DNA of 64,000 bases from Sphingomonas sanguinis (GTDB lineage: Bacteria > Pseudomonadota > Alphaproteobacteria > Sphingomonadales > Sphingomonadaceae), in NCBI RefSeq assembly GCF_019297835.1, contig NZ_CP079203.1, positions 1,895,001 to 1,959,000 on the forward strand. Direction: 5' to 3'. Shown in pieces: positions 45,326 through 54,370 of the stretch. The stretch's first letter is position 1. The number at the start of each line of letters is the position of its first letter. The translations under genes were made by a program, and so were the position numbers. The notes below the pieces were generated by a model. The model had not been told where the DNA came from and did not search any database. It saw only the letters and a list, made by a program, of their open reading frames with translations.

Positions 45326-46125
45326 ACGGATTGATGGCAGGCAAGCGGGGGCTCATCATGGGCCTGGCCAATGACAAATCGCTGGCCTGGGGCATCGCCA
45401 AGCAGCTTTCGGAGGCGGGCGCGGAGCTCGCCTTTTCGTATCAGGGCGCGGCGATGGAAAAGCGGGTCCGCCCGCTGGCCGAACAGCTGGGCGTGGCGCG
45501 CCTGTTCGATTGCGACGTGTCCGAGATGGAGTCGCTCGACACGCTGTTCGCCGATCTGAAGGCCGAGTGGCCGACGATCGACTTCGTGGTTCATGCCATC
45601 GGCTTTTCGGACAAGTCGCAGCTGCGTGGAAAATATTACGATACCACGCTCGACAATTTCCTGATGACCATGAACATCTCGGCCTATTCGCTGGTCGCCG
45701 TCGCCCAGCGCGCGCGGACGATGATGCCCGAGGGCGGCTCGATCCTGACGCTGACCTATTATGGCGCGGAAAAGGTCATCCCGCATTACAACGTCATGGG
45801 CGTGGCCAAGGCGGCGCTGGAAACCAGCGTGAAGTATCTCGCGGTCGACCTCGGACCGGAGAATATCCGCATCAATGCCATCTCTGCGGGCCCGATCCAG
45901 ACGCTGGCCGCGCGCGGCATCGGCGACTTCAACTATATCCTGAAGTGGAACGAGCTGAACGCGCCGCTGCGTCGCACTGTAACGATCGAGGATGTTGGCG
46001 GTGCTGGCCTCTATATGCTGTCGGACCTGTCATCGGGCGTGACGGGTGAGATCCACCATGTCGACGCAGGCTACAACGTCATTGGCATGAAGGCCGAAGA
46101 CGCGCCGGACATCGCGCTGGCGTAA
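45322..46125 (+). CDS. fabI: Enoyl-[acyl-carrier-protein] reductase (NADH), FabI
   Basis: A 267-aa short-chain dehydrogenase-fold enzyme for the last reduction of each fatty acid elongation cycle. The cofactor site is KRGLIMGLANDKSLAWGIA. Catalytic residues match E. coli numbering: Y146, Y156 and K163 (YNVMGVAK), with M159 of the inhibitor pocket. TLAARGIGDF is the substrate loop. FabI is the triclosan/isoniazid-type target. GTG start within GTGA. Confidence 0.97.
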   Translation: MNGLMAGKRGLIMGLANDKSLAWGIAKQLSEAGAELAFSYQGAAMEKRVRPLAEQLGVARLFDCDVSEMESLDTLFADLKAEWPTIDFVVHAIGFSDKSQLRGKYYDTTLDNFLMTMNISAYSLVAVAQRARTMMPEGGSILTLTYYGAEKVIPHYNVMGVAKAALETSVKYLAVDLGPENIRINAISAGPIQTLAARGIGDFNYILKWNELNAPLRRTVTIEDVGGAGLYMLSDLSSGVTGEIHHVDAGYNVIGMKAEDAPDIALA

Positions 46126-46132
46126 AGCGAGG

Positions 46133-46402
46133 ATGGTTGCGGCGGGATTGGCGGCGGCGGCAGTATGTGCCGCCGCCACGTTCCTTATCGAGCGATTGCG
46201 GCTGGGCACTACCATCCATGCGATGCTGGAAGCCGGTAGACTCGGACTGTTTTCTGCTTTGTCCGTCATCGGATTTAATCTCGCCTTGAAGGCAAGGGAG
46301 CCGATGCTTCAAGGGTGGATCGCGGCAGCTTTGCCGATCCTATCCGCGTTGATCGTCAATAATATCTATGTCGCGCTGCGCAGACGCGCCGGTAAAGGCT
46401 GA
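46133..46402 (+). CDS. Small integral membrane protein, 89 aa
   Basis: Three hydrophobic segments: residues 1-18, FSALSVIGFNLALKA near 40-55, and GWIAAALPILSALIVNNIYVAL near 60-82. A basic tail RRRAGKG follows. The ribosome binding site is weak because GAGG directly touches the ATG. The 8-nt gap to fabI suggests read-through. No family recognised. Confidence 0.5.
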   Translation: MVAAGLAAAAVCAAATFLIERLRLGTTIHAMLEAGRLGLFSALSVIGFNLALKAREPMLQGWIAAALPILSALIVNNIYVALRRRAGKG

Positions 46403-46406
46403 AAAC

Positions 46407-46952
46407 ATGTCCAGCCACGATCCAGTCGCCATCACCATCCGCCCGGCTCAAGGGCAGGACGTCGCCGCGCTCGACGCGCTGCTAGTCGCCAGCTTCCCCG
46501 CCCCCGCCGAAGCCGCCTTGGTCCGCGACCTGTGCGTGGAGGGCGACATGGTGCTGATGCTGGTCGCGATCGACGAGGCCACGGACGGGCTGATCGGCGC
46601 GATCGCGTTCAGCCGGATGGCCGTCGAGATCGGCGGCAAGCCCATCAATTCGGTCACGCTCGCCCCCATCGCGGTCGCGCGCGACTGGCGGCAGCAGGGC
46701 GTCGGCGAGGCTTTGGTCGCCGCCGGGCTGGAGCGGCTCGAGAAGGAGGGCGTAGTCCTCTGCTTCGCGCTGGGCGACCCCGCTTTCTACGGCCGCTTCG
46801 GTTTCGCCGCCGATGTCGCGAGCGGCTTCGACAGCCCCTATGCGGGCGACTATTTCCTCGCCGTCCCGCTCCAGGGCGGCCTGATCCCCTGCGGCGTGCG
46901 CGGGGCCGCCACACATGCGCCGGCCTTTGCCCGGCTGGGAGATGCTGCGTGA
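46407..46952 (+). CDS. GNAT family N-acetyltransferase (YhbS-like)
   Basis: A 181-aa GCN5-fold protein with the acetyl-CoA motif [22 protein letters not shown] and the beta-bulge [14 protein letters not shown], typical of the YhbS/COG3153 group. The substrate cannot be told. GTGA overlap puts aroC directly under its control. Confidence 0.88.
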   Translation: MSSHDPVAITIRPAQGQDVAALDALLVASFPAPAEAALVRDLCVEGDMVLMLVAIDEATDGLIGAIAFSRMAVEIGGKPINSVTLAPIAVARDWRQQGVGEALVAAGLERLEKEGVVLCFALGDPAFYGRFGFAADVASGFDSPYAGDYFLAVPLQGGLIPCGVRGAATHAPAFARLGDAA

Positions 46953-48016
46953 GCTTCAACAGTTTCGGCCGCCTGTTCCGCTTCACCACCTGGGGCGAGA
47001 GCCATGGCCCGGCGCTGGGCGCGGTGGTCGACGGGTGCCCGCCGGGGATCGCCTTGTCCGAAGAGGACATCCAGCCCTGGCTCGACAAGCGCCGCCCGGG
47101 CACCAGCCGCTTCACCACGCAGCGCCGCGAGCCGGATCAGGTCCGCATCCTGTCCGGCGTGTTCGAGGGGCGGACCACCGGCACCCCGATCAGCCTGATG
47201 ATCGAGAATATCGACCAGCGATCGAAGGACTATTCCAACGTCGCCCTCGCCTATCGCCCCGGCCATGCCGACTATGCCTATGACGCCAAATACGGCTTTC
47301 GCGACTATCGGGGCGGCGGGCGTTCCTCGGCGCGCGAGACGGCGGCGCGGGTCGCGGCGGGCGCGGTCGCGCGCGCGGTGATCCCTCAGGTCAAGATTCG
47401 CGCCTGGGTGGAGTCGATCGGCGGCGACCGGATCGATTACGACGCGTTCGACGATGCGCAGATCGACGCCAACCCCTTTTTCTGCCCCGATGCGGCGGCC
47501 GCCGAACGCTGGGAAGCGATCGTCGACGGCGCGCGCAAGTCCGGCTCCTCGGTCGGCGCGGTCGTCGCGTGCGAGGCGACCGGCGTGCCCGCCGGTTGGG
47601 GTGCGCCGCTCTATGCCAAGCTGGACAGCGAACTCGCCTCCGCCTGTATGAGCATCAATGCGGTCAAGGGTTTCGAGATCGGCGACGGGTTCGCCGCCGC
47701 TGCGCTGACCGGTGAGCAGAATGCCGATCCGATGCGCGCCGGCAATGGTGGCCCGCGCTTTCTGGCGAACCATGCGGGCGGCATCGCGGGGGGGATCGCC
47801 ACCGGCCAGCCCGTCACCATGCGCGTCGCGTTCAAGCCGACCAGCTCGATCCTGACCCCGGTCGACACCATCACCCGCACCGGCGAGGAAACGCAGATCG
47901 CCACCAAGGGCCGCCACGACCCCTGTGTCGGGATTCGCGGTGTGCCGGTGGTCGAAGCGATGGTCGCCCTGGTTTTAGCCGATCAGGCGTTGCTTCATCG
48001 CGGCCAATGTGGTTAA
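46949..48016 (+). CDS. aroC: Chorismate synthase
   Basis: A 355-aa FMN-dependent lyase turning EPSP into chorismate, the last shikimate step. Signatures: [64 protein letters not shown] and [12 protein letters not shown] start overlaps the GNAT stop. Length normal. Confidence 0.97.
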   Translation: MSFNSFGRLFRFTTWGESHGPALGAVVDGCPPGIALSEEDIQPWLDKRRPGTSRFTTQRREPDQVRILSGVFEGRTTGTPISLMIENIDQRSKDYSNVALAYRPGHADYAYDAKYGFRDYRGGGRSSARETAARVAAGAVARAVIPQVKIRAWVESIGGDRIDYDAFDDAQIDANPFFCPDAAAAERWEAIVDGARKSGSSVGAVVACEATGVPAGWGAPLYAKLDSELASACMSINAVKGFEIGDGFAAAALTGEQNADPMRAGNGGPRFLANHAGGIAGGIATGQPVTMRVAFKPTSSILTPVDTITRTGEETQIATKGRHDPCVGIRGVPVVEAMVALVLADQALLHRGQCG

Positions 48017-48078
48017 CTGAAGGAACGGACGTTCCCCTGCCTCGTTAACCATTACGAGAATAAAGCAGGAGAGAATCA

Positions 48079-48519
48079 ATGCGTTACATGCATGTAATCG
48101 CCGCCGCCGCCCTTGTGATCCCCGCCGCGGGCTTTGCGCAGGTATCGGGCGGCACCGCTGGCGGGATGTCCGGGCAGACCGGCACGACGGGCCAGACGAT
48201 GCCGGGGCAGATGCCCGGCCAGACCGGCACCATGCCGGGTCAGACCACCATGGGCCAACCCGGTGACACGATGAGCACGACGCCGGGTACCACCACCCGC
48301 TCGACGACCCGCGGCAAGAGCCGCAGCCGGACGACCACGCCGGACAGCACGGTCAACACCCCCTCGACCCTGCCTGACGCGACCGGATCGTCGACGATGA
48401 GCGGCAGCGGCTCGGTAAACGGCGGCACGCTGGGCGCCGATGCGACCACCAGCGGCCAAGTCGGCACCGGCACCAGCGGTGGGACCACCACGCCACCGGG
48501 CAGCAGCGGCGGCATGTAA
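48079..48519 (+). CDS. Secreted low-complexity Thr/Gly/Ser/Gln-rich protein, 146 aa
   Basis: A signal peptide (MHVIAAAALVIPAAGFAQ) is followed by short tandem units such as SGQTGTTGQTMPGQ and MPGQTGTMPGQTT, then a Thr/Arg segment and a Gly/Ser tail. It is likely an unstructured periplasmic or surface protein. AGGAG lies 8 nt before the ATG, and a strong terminator follows, so it is a single-gene unit. No homologous function known to me. Confidence 0.72.
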   Translation: MRYMHVIAAAALVIPAAGFAQVSGGTAGGMSGQTGTTGQTMPGQMPGQTGTMPGQTTMGQPGDTMSTTPGTTTRSTTRGKSRSRTTTPDSTVNTPSTLPDATGSSTMSGSGSVNGGTLGADATTSGQVGTGTSGGTTTPPGSSGGM

Positions 48520-48548
48520 CCCCTTTCGGGTTCGTCACTACGGCAAGA

Positions 48549-48576
48549 GCCCGGTCGCGCAAGCGGCCGGGCCTTT
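48549..48576 (+). terminator. Intrinsic terminator of the low-complexity gene
   Basis: GCCCGGTCGC and GCGGCCGGGC form a 10-bp stem with one G-U pair and a GCAA tetraloop, followed by CTTTTG. Confidence 0.85.
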
Positions 48577-48597
48577 TGCCATCGGTTCGGGGCGTGG

Positions 48598-48665
48598 CCT
48601 TCGACTTCGCTCAGGCTGAACGGAGGTTGGTACTGAACCCCGTTCAGCCTGAGCGAAGTCGAAGG
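48598..48665. repeat. Perfect family B inverted pair
   Basis: 26 bp at 48598-48623 (starting CCTTCGACTTCGCTCAGG) is perfectly inverted at 48640-48665, with a 16-nt spacer. It lies between two convergent terminators. Confidence 0.85.
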
Positions 48666-48682
48666 CCAAGAGAAACGCGCAA

Positions 48683-48713
48683 ACAAAAAGGCCCCGACGC
48701 ATCGCCGGGGCCT
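48683..48713 (-). terminator. Intrinsic terminator of purA
   Basis: On the minus strand AGGCCCCG pairs with CGGGGCCT around an 8-nt loop and is followed by TTTTTG. It starts 6 nt after the purA stop. Confidence 0.9.
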
Positions 48714-48719
48714 CTAAGA

Positions 48720-50009
48720 TCAATCCGCGAAGGGATCGCGAACCAGGATCGTATCCTCGCGCTCCGGGCTGGTCGACACCAGCGCCACGGGGCAGCGGAT
48801 CAACTCCTCGATCCGCCGGATATACTTGATCGCCTGGGCGGGCAGATCGGCCCAGCTCCGCGCACCCGCCGTCGATTCCTGCCAGCCTTCCATCGTCTCA
48901 TAGACGGGGACAACCTTGGCCTGATCCGCCGCATGGGTCGGATAATAGTCGAGCGTCTCGTCGCCCAGCTTGTAGCCGACGCAGATCTTCACCTCGTCGA
49001 ACCCGTCGAGCACGTCGATCTTGGTCAGCGCGATGCCGGTGATGCCGCCGACCGCTGCCGACTGGCGCACCAGCACCGAGTCGAACCAGCCGCAGCGGCG
49101 CTTGCGGCCGGTGACGGTGCCGAACTCATGACCGCGCTCGCCCAGACGCTGGCCGGTCTCGTCCTCCAGCTCGGTCGGGAACGGGCCCGAGCCGACGCGG
49201 GTGGTGTACGCCTTGGCGATGCCCAGCACGAAGCCGACGCCCGACGGCCCCAGGCCCGAACCACCCGCCGCCGCACCCGCGATGGTGTTGGAGGAGGTGA
49301 CGAAGGGATAGGTGCCATGGTCGATGTCGAGCAGCACGCCCTGCGCACCCTCGAACAGGATGCGCTTGCCGCCGCTGCGCGCCTCGTTGAGATCGCGCCA
49401 CACCGGCTTGGCGAAGGGCAGGACGAAGGCCGCGATCTCGCGCAGATCGGCCAGCAGCCGCTCGCGATCGACCGGCGGCTCGCCGAACCCGGCGCGCAGC
49501 GCGTCGTGATGCGCGCAAAGCCGGTCGAGCTGCGGGCCAAGGTCGTCCAGATGCGCCAGGTCGCACACGCGGATCGCGCGGCGGCCGACCTTGTCCTCAT
49601 AAGCCGGGCCGATACCGCGCCGCGTCGTACCGATCTTGCCCGCGCCGCTGGCGTCCTCGCGCAGACCGTCCAGATCGCGGTGGATCGGCAGGATCAGCGG
49701 GCAGTTGTCGGCGATGCGCAGCGTTTCGGGGCTGGCATAGACGCCCTGCTCGCCCAGACGCTCGATCTCGGCCTTCAAAGCCCAGGGGTCGAGGACGACG
49801 CCGTTGCCGATGACGCTGGGAGTACCCCGCACGATGCCCGAGGGGAGGAGCGACAGCTTGTAGACATTCTCGCCGACGACCAGCGTGTGACCGGCATTAT
49901 GCCCGCCCTGAAAGCGGACGACCATGTCGGCGCGCTCGGCCAGCCAGTCGACGATCTTGCCCTTGCCTTCGTCGCCCCATTGCGCGCCGATGACTGCTAC
50001 ATTTGCCAT
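48720..50009 (-). CDS. purA: Adenylosuccinate synthetase
   Basis: A 429-aa GTP-dependent enzyme joining IMP and aspartate on the way to AMP. It begins [23 protein letters not shown] with the GDEGKGK phosphate loop. Also seen: [58 protein letters not shown] and TKIDVLD. Length normal. It follows hisZ by 112 nt on the same strand, so the two are probably one transcript. Confidence 0.98.
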   Translation of the reverse strand: MANVAVIGAQWGDEGKGKIVDWLAERADMVVRFQGGHNAGHTLVVGENVYKLSLLPSGIVRGTPSVIGNGVVLDPWALKAEIERLGEQGVYASPETLRIADNCPLILPIHRDLDGLREDASGAGKIGTTRRGIGPAYEDKVGRRAIRVCDLAHLDDLGPQLDRLCAHHDALRAGFGEPPVDRERLLADLREIAAFVLPFAKPVWRDLNEARSGGKRILFEGAQGVLLDIDHGTYPFVTSSNTIAGAAAGGSGLGPSGVGFVLGIAKAYTTRVGSGPFPTELEDETGQRLGERGHEFGTVTGRKRRCGWFDSVLVRQSAAVGGITGIALTKIDVLDGFDEVKICVGYKLGDETLDYYPTHAADQAKVVPVYETMEGWQESTAGARSWADLPAQAIKYIRRIEELIRCPVALVSTSPEREDTILVRDPFAD

Positions 50010-50121
50010 GGATGCTATGCTCCGCCTGCCGGACGGACCCCATGCGCCCTTCGACAGGACTCGGCGCGAGGGGGTTTCCAATGATGTGCGGGGCGCGCCT
50101 AGCGGGACGCGGCCCCGTATG

Positions 50122-51228
50122 TCAACCGGCGATGGCGCGCGGCTGGCCGTTGTCGAGGATATGGGTGCAGAGCTGCGCCTCGGGTGTGTCGCCCGCCTCC
50201 AGCGCCTGCACCGTCACCCAGCCCTGCGTACGCAGGCTGGCACCCGTCGCGGGCGCGGTGCCGAAGGGCAGGAACAGCCGCCGCCGCTCGGTTGGTGGCG
50301 CGGTGGCGACGATCGCGTCGGCATAGAGCGAGAAGCCGGTGGCCTTCTCCTCCGCGCCGTCTTCGTGGAAGATCGTATAGGTGCCGCCACGCCCAACCTC
50401 GCGCGGGGGGCCCGCGACGAAGAGCGAAAAGCCCAGCCAGCTCTGGAACTCGAAGCCATGCCGCTCGGTCGGGTCGAGCGTCATCGACACCCCCTCGCCC
50501 AAAGCGGCGGCAATCGCCTCCAGCGCGTCGAGACGGCTGGCGAGAACACCCTGGGTGTCGAAGGCGCGCAGCCGCTCCATCGCGGTCGCGAACGGCCCGG
50601 CCGCCTCGACCAGCGGCAGATAGTCCGGCGCGATCGCCGCGACCCCGCCCGCATCCTTGGCATCCAGCCGATCGCGCAGCGCCGCCACCTGATCGGCCGC
50701 GACAGGCAGCGGCCCGGCAGCCAGCAGGTCGACCAGATCGGGCAGCGTGAAGTCGATCGAAATGCCGGTCGTCCCCGCGGCGACCAAAGCCTCCACCGCC
50801 ACGCGCACCACTTCGGTGGCGGCGGCGGTCGAGTCGAGGCCAATGAGCTCCGCCCCGATCTGCCGCCACTCACGCGCGGGCGCCAGCTCGGAGCCGCGCA
50901 GGCGGACGACCGTACCCGCATAGGAGAGGCGCACCGGGCGCGGGTGGTGGCCCATGCGGGTGGCCGCGATCCGCGCCACCTGCGCGGTCAGGTCAGGCCG
51001 GATGGCGAGCGTGCGCTGCGACACCGGATCGACGAAGCGCACCGCATCATGCAAGCCGCCCGCCTTCAACCGCGATCCCAGCGCCTCGGCAAACTCGATC
51101 GACGGCGGATCGGCGCGCTCATAGCCATGCAGCCGTGCCGCCTCCAGCACCCGCGCCTCCACCGAGGCGGCGGCATCGGCATAGGGGGGAAGACGGTCGT
51201 GATAGCCTTCGGGAAGGAGCGCGGTCAT
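50122..51228 (-). CDS. hisZ: ATP phosphoribosyltransferase regulatory subunit
   Basis: A 368-aa class II aminoacyl-tRNA-synthetase-like protein (HisRS paralogue) that forms a complex with the short HisG, the first enzyme of histidine synthesis. Seen: [38 protein letters not shown], and GRGGTYTIF near the end in place of the HisRS anticodon-binding domain. hisG is not in the window. Pairing with purA fits coordinated purine and histidine metabolism. Confidence 0.92.
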   Translation of the reverse strand: MTALLPEGYHDRLPPYADAAASVEARVLEAARLHGYERADPPSIEFAEALGSRLKAGGLHDAVRFVDPVSQRTLAIRPDLTAQVARIAATRMGHHPRPVRLSYAGTVVRLRGSELAPAREWRQIGAELIGLDSTAAATEVVRVAVEALVAAGTTGISIDFTLPDLVDLLAAGPLPVAADQVAALRDRLDAKDAGGVAAIAPDYLPLVEAAGPFATAMERLRAFDTQGVLASRLDALEAIAAALGEGVSMTLDPTERHGFEFQSWLGFSLFVAGPPREVGRGGTYTIFHEDGAEEKATGFSLYADAIVATAPPTERRRLFLPFGTAPATGASLRTQGWVTVQALEAGDTPEAQLCTHILDNGQPRAIAG

Positions 51229-51466
51229 CGGGCATTGTCCTTGAAGCATGCACGGTCGGATGTGGGGAAGCGGATCACGCGCAAAAAACCCTGTCGTTCG
51301 ATCGTCGGCCTGCGACGGATGGGTTTCGTGATTGGTCACTAAGGCCTGCGGCGTCAACCGCGATTGCCCCTCGCTTTTCTCGTTACGCATGCAACCCCTT
51401 GGCCACCCAACGCTTTCGCATCTGTTGGCGCAACGATGATAGATAGCCGCCGACCCAAGGAGGAGC

Positions 51467-52315
51467 ATGTTGAAAACCACCGACTACGGCCTTCCCGATC
51501 CATCGGGGCTGCTGCCCGCGCGGCCCATCAAGGTACGGCGGGCAGGATTTGCCGATCATTACAGGCTGCTGGTGTTCAGCATCCTGCTGGGTTTCGGCGC
51601 GCTTGCCGTCGTCGCCACGATCTGGCCGGGACTCTATGCCGATTACCGCATCCTGCGCGCGCCCGTCGAGGTGCCGCAAGCCTCGATGGTCGATGGCGAA
51701 TGCCGGATGCGAAAGTTCAGTGTCCATTGCGACGCGACCATCGCCTATCCCCGCGACGGCGTGATCCAGTCGCGGGCGGTCAACTTCTCCTACCTGGCGT
51801 TCAGCAACGAGGATCGCGAAACGCGGATCGTCGCCGAGCGTGGCAATCCCGACAATATCACCCTGTCGCTGGCGATCGACGAGTTCTGGAACCGCTTCCT
51901 CGGCTCGCTGCTGGTCGTGGTGGTCTTTGCGCTGTTTTCGGTCCTGATGATGCGACGCTTCCTGCATCAGTCGGCATCGATCAAGGCGATGCGCCACCCG
52001 GCGCCTCTTCGGCCGGTCTGGGCGCGGATCACCCAGCGTACGGACAAGAAGGACCGGAGCCGGATCACCTATGCGCCGATCGACCCGGCCATGACCGGCA
52101 AGGCGATCGCCAGCGGTTTCGCCAAAGACGAGCGCCCCTGGACCCATTACGACGCCACTCAGGATGAGACCTTCACGCTGGCCGTCGTGCATCCCGATGC
52201 GGCGCTGCCGGTTCTGCTCGACGAGCGTCTGGACAGACTGGACCTGACGCCAGACGAAGCAGACGCGATCCGTGCGCGTCGTGATGCGCTGCTTCCGCAG
52301 GCCCCCGTCGCTTAA
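51467..52315 (+). CDS. Two-TM membrane hypothetical protein, 282 aa
   Basis: Helix 1 (LLVFSILLGFGALAVVATIW) and helix 2 (FLGSLLVVVVFALFSVLMM) flank a periplasmic loop of about 85 residues with two cysteines (GECRMRKFSVHCDATIAY). The layout resembles DUF3592-type membrane proteins. The C-terminal 115 residues are cytosolic. AAGGAGGAG just before the ATG is a very strong binding site. No function known. Confidence 0.72.
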   Translation: MLKTTDYGLPDPSGLLPARPIKVRRAGFADHYRLLVFSILLGFGALAVVATIWPGLYADYRILRAPVEVPQASMVDGECRMRKFSVHCDATIAYPRDGVIQSRAVNFSYLAFSNEDRETRIVAERGNPDNITLSLAIDEFWNRFLGSLLVVVVFALFSVLMMRRFLHQSASIKAMRHPAPLRPVWARITQRTDKKDRSRITYAPIDPAMTGKAIASGFAKDERPWTHYDATQDETFTLAVVHPDAALPVLLDERLDRLDLTPDEADAIRARRDALLPQAPVA

Positions 52316-52324
52316 GGCACGAGT

Positions 52325-52348
52325 GGCGGGACGATAGAAGGTCCCGCC
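52325..52348 (+). terminator. Hairpin after the two-TM protein gene
   Basis: An 8-bp perfect stem GGCGGGAC/GTCCCGCC with an 8-nt loop, starting 10 nt after the stop and followed by CTTCC. T run weak. Confidence 0.55.
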
Positions 52349-52429
52349 CTTCCGTCCGGGACCATGACCGTCGCGCGGTTCGCCGAACCATGCTATCCTG
52401 CAGACGTCTGAATCGCCTGAGGATCGCCC

Positions 52430-52642
52430 ATGCCGATCAAGGATCTGACCGGCCCACCCCGCATGACCGATGCGGAGCGGGAAGAGATACGAGCCGCGAT
52501 AACCGCGATTTTTGCGGCGGGTGGCCGTCCGCCGCCCAAATTCCCGCCGCTGCGTCGCGACGATGGACTCGAACCCATAGAGCCGCCATCGGGTCCTTCT
52601 CCGCGCCCCCTTCTCGGCGGAGCGGAAGCGACGCTCGACTGA
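52430..52642 (+). CDS. Small proline-rich hypothetical protein, 70 aa
   Basis: MPIKDLTGPPRMTDAEREEIRAAITAIFAAGGRPP... has one short amphipathic helix and a Pro-rich tail. No clear ribosome binding site, membrane segment or known family. Coding is plausible but not proven. Confidence 0.4.
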   Translation: MPIKDLTGPPRMTDAEREEIRAAITAIFAAGGRPPPKFPPLRRDDGLEPIEPPSGPSPRPLLGGAEATLD

Positions 52643-52644
52643 CC

Positions 52645-52690
52645 GCAAACCAAAAGGGGCCGGATGCCTTTTGGCACCCGACCCCTTTGC
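52645..52690 (-). terminator. Intrinsic terminator of serA
   Basis: On the minus strand AAAGGGG..TGCC pairs with GGCA..CCCCTTT as a 16-bp stem with two G-U pairs and an AAAA loop, followed by TGGTT. The G-U pairs become mismatches on the plus strand, so it acts for serA. Confidence 0.75.
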
Positions 52691-52711
52691 CGAAAATCCA
52701 ACCCTATCGGA

Positions 52712-54289
52712 TCAGAACACCAGGCCCATCGCGGTCTTCACGCCCGGCAGCGCCTTGACCTTGGCCAGCAGCTCCGCATCCACCGCCTCGTCGACCGAGA
52801 GCAGCAGGACCGCCTCGCCGCCCGCCGAGCGGCGGCCTAGGTGGAAGGTGCCGATATTGACGCCCGCCTCGCCCAGCGTGGTGCCGAGACGACCGATGAA
52901 GCCGGGGGCGTCCTCGTTGACGACATAGAGCATCGGACCGGCCAGATCGGCCTCGACCTTGATGCCGAACAGTTCGACCAGGCGCGGGGCCTGATCGCCG
53001 AACAGCGTACCCGCGACCGAACGCTCGCCGTCCGCCGTCGTCACCGTCACGCGGACCAGCGTGTGGTAATCGCCCTCGCGGTCATGGCGAACTTCACGCA
53101 CGTCGAGCCCGCGCTCCTTGGCGAGGAACGGCGCATTGACCATGTTCACCGTGTCCGAATGGACGCGCATGAAGCCCGCCAGCACGGCGCCCGTGATCGG
53201 CTTGAGGTTGAGCGCGGCGGCCGCGCCCTCCGCCTCGATCGCGATACCCGTCACCGCGCCGTGCGACAGCTGGCCGACCAGCGAACCCAGCTTTTCCGCC
53301 AACGCCATGTAGGGCTTCAGCTTGGGCGCTTCCTCGGCGGTCAGGCTGGGCATGTTGAGCGCGTTGGTGACGCCGCCCGAGACCAGGAAATCGGCCAGCT
53401 GCTCGGCGACCTGGATCGCGACATTGACCTGCGCTTCGGTGGTCGACGCGCCCAGATGCGGCGTCGAGATGAAGTTGGGCGTGCCGAACAGCGGGCTTTC
53501 CTTGGCCGGTTCGACCTTGAACACGTCGAGCGCCGCGCCGCCGATATGGCCCGAGTCGAGACCCGCCTTCAGCGCCTCCTCGTCGATCAGGCCGCCGCGC
53601 GCGCAGTTGATGATGCGCACGCCCTTCTTGGTCTTGGCGAGGTTCTCGGCCGACAGGATGTTGCGGGTCTGGTCGGTCAGCGGCGTGTGCAGCGTGATGA
53701 AATCGGCGCGCGCCAGCAGCTCGTCCAGCGTCACCTTCTCGACGCCCATTTCCAGTGCGCGCTCGGGCGTCAGGAACGGGTCGAAGGCGACGACCTTCAT
53801 GCGAAGCCCCAGCGCGCGGTCGGCGACGATCGAGCCGATATTGCCCGCACCGATCAGGCCCAGCGTCTTGGACGTCAGCTCGACACCCATGAAGCGGTTC
53901 TTCTCCCACTTGCCGGCCTGCGTCGAGGCATCGGCCTCGGGCAGCTGGCGGGCGAGCGCGAACATCAGCGCGATGGCGTGTTCGGCGGTGGTGATCGAGT
54001 TGCCGAACGGCGTGTTCATCACCACCACGCCCTTGGCGCTGGCGGCGGGGATGTCGACGTTATCGACGCCGATCCCAGCGCGGCCGACGACCTTCAGGTT
54101 GGTCGCATGCTCCAGAATGTCCTTGGTCACCTTGGTCGAGCTGCGGATCGCCAGGCCGTCATATTCGCCGATGATTGCCTTCAGCTCGTCGGGCGTCTTG
54201 CCGGTGATTTCGTCGACCTCGACCCCGCGCTCGCGGAAGATCTGGGCGGCCTTGGGGTCCATTTTGTCGCTGATGAGAACTTTGGGCAT
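52712..54289 (-). CDS. serA: D-3-phosphoglycerate dehydrogenase (long, ACT-containing)
   Basis: A 525-aa NAD enzyme for the first step of serine synthesis. Substrate domain and Rossmann domain (LGLIGAGNIGSIVADRA at about 142-158), then the catalytic CARGGLIDE and STPHLGAS with the active His. The intervening ASB domain (320-450) and C-terminal ACT domain (455-525, VVNEDAPGFIGRLGTTLGEAGVNI) allow serine feedback. It lies 81 nt downstream of serC, consistent with a serC-serA operon. Confidence 0.97.
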   Translation of the reverse strand: MPKVLISDKMDPKAAQIFRERGVEVDEITGKTPDELKAIIGEYDGLAIRSSTKVTKDILEHATNLKVVGRAGIGVDNVDIPAASAKGVVVMNTPFGNSITTAEHAIALMFALARQLPEADASTQAGKWEKNRFMGVELTSKTLGLIGAGNIGSIVADRALGLRMKVVAFDPFLTPERALEMGVEKVTLDELLARADFITLHTPLTDQTRNILSAENLAKTKKGVRIINCARGGLIDEEALKAGLDSGHIGGAALDVFKVEPAKESPLFGTPNFISTPHLGASTTEAQVNVAIQVAEQLADFLVSGGVTNALNMPSLTAEEAPKLKPYMALAEKLGSLVGQLSHGAVTGIAIEAEGAAAALNLKPITGAVLAGFMRVHSDTVNMVNAPFLAKERGLDVREVRHDREGDYHTLVRVTVTTADGERSVAGTLFGDQAPRLVELFGIKVEADLAGPMLYVVNEDAPGFIGRLGTTLGEAGVNIGTFHLGRRSAGGEAVLLLSVDEAVDAELLAKVKALPGVKTAMGLVF

Positions 54290-54338
54290 GGTTCACCTCG
54301 TCACCCCAGGCTGGCCGGGGTTGTGGAATGGGGAAGGT

Positions 54339-54358
54339 CCCCGGCACGCTGGCCGGGG
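54339..54358. repeat. Hairpin in the serC-serA gap
   Basis: CCCCGGC and GCCGGGG arms surround a 6-nt loop. A second related GGCTGGCCGGGG lies at 54308-54320. It may tune serA relative to serC or be a repeat remnant. Confidence 0.5.
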
Positions 54359-54370
54359 CAAGGATAAGGA

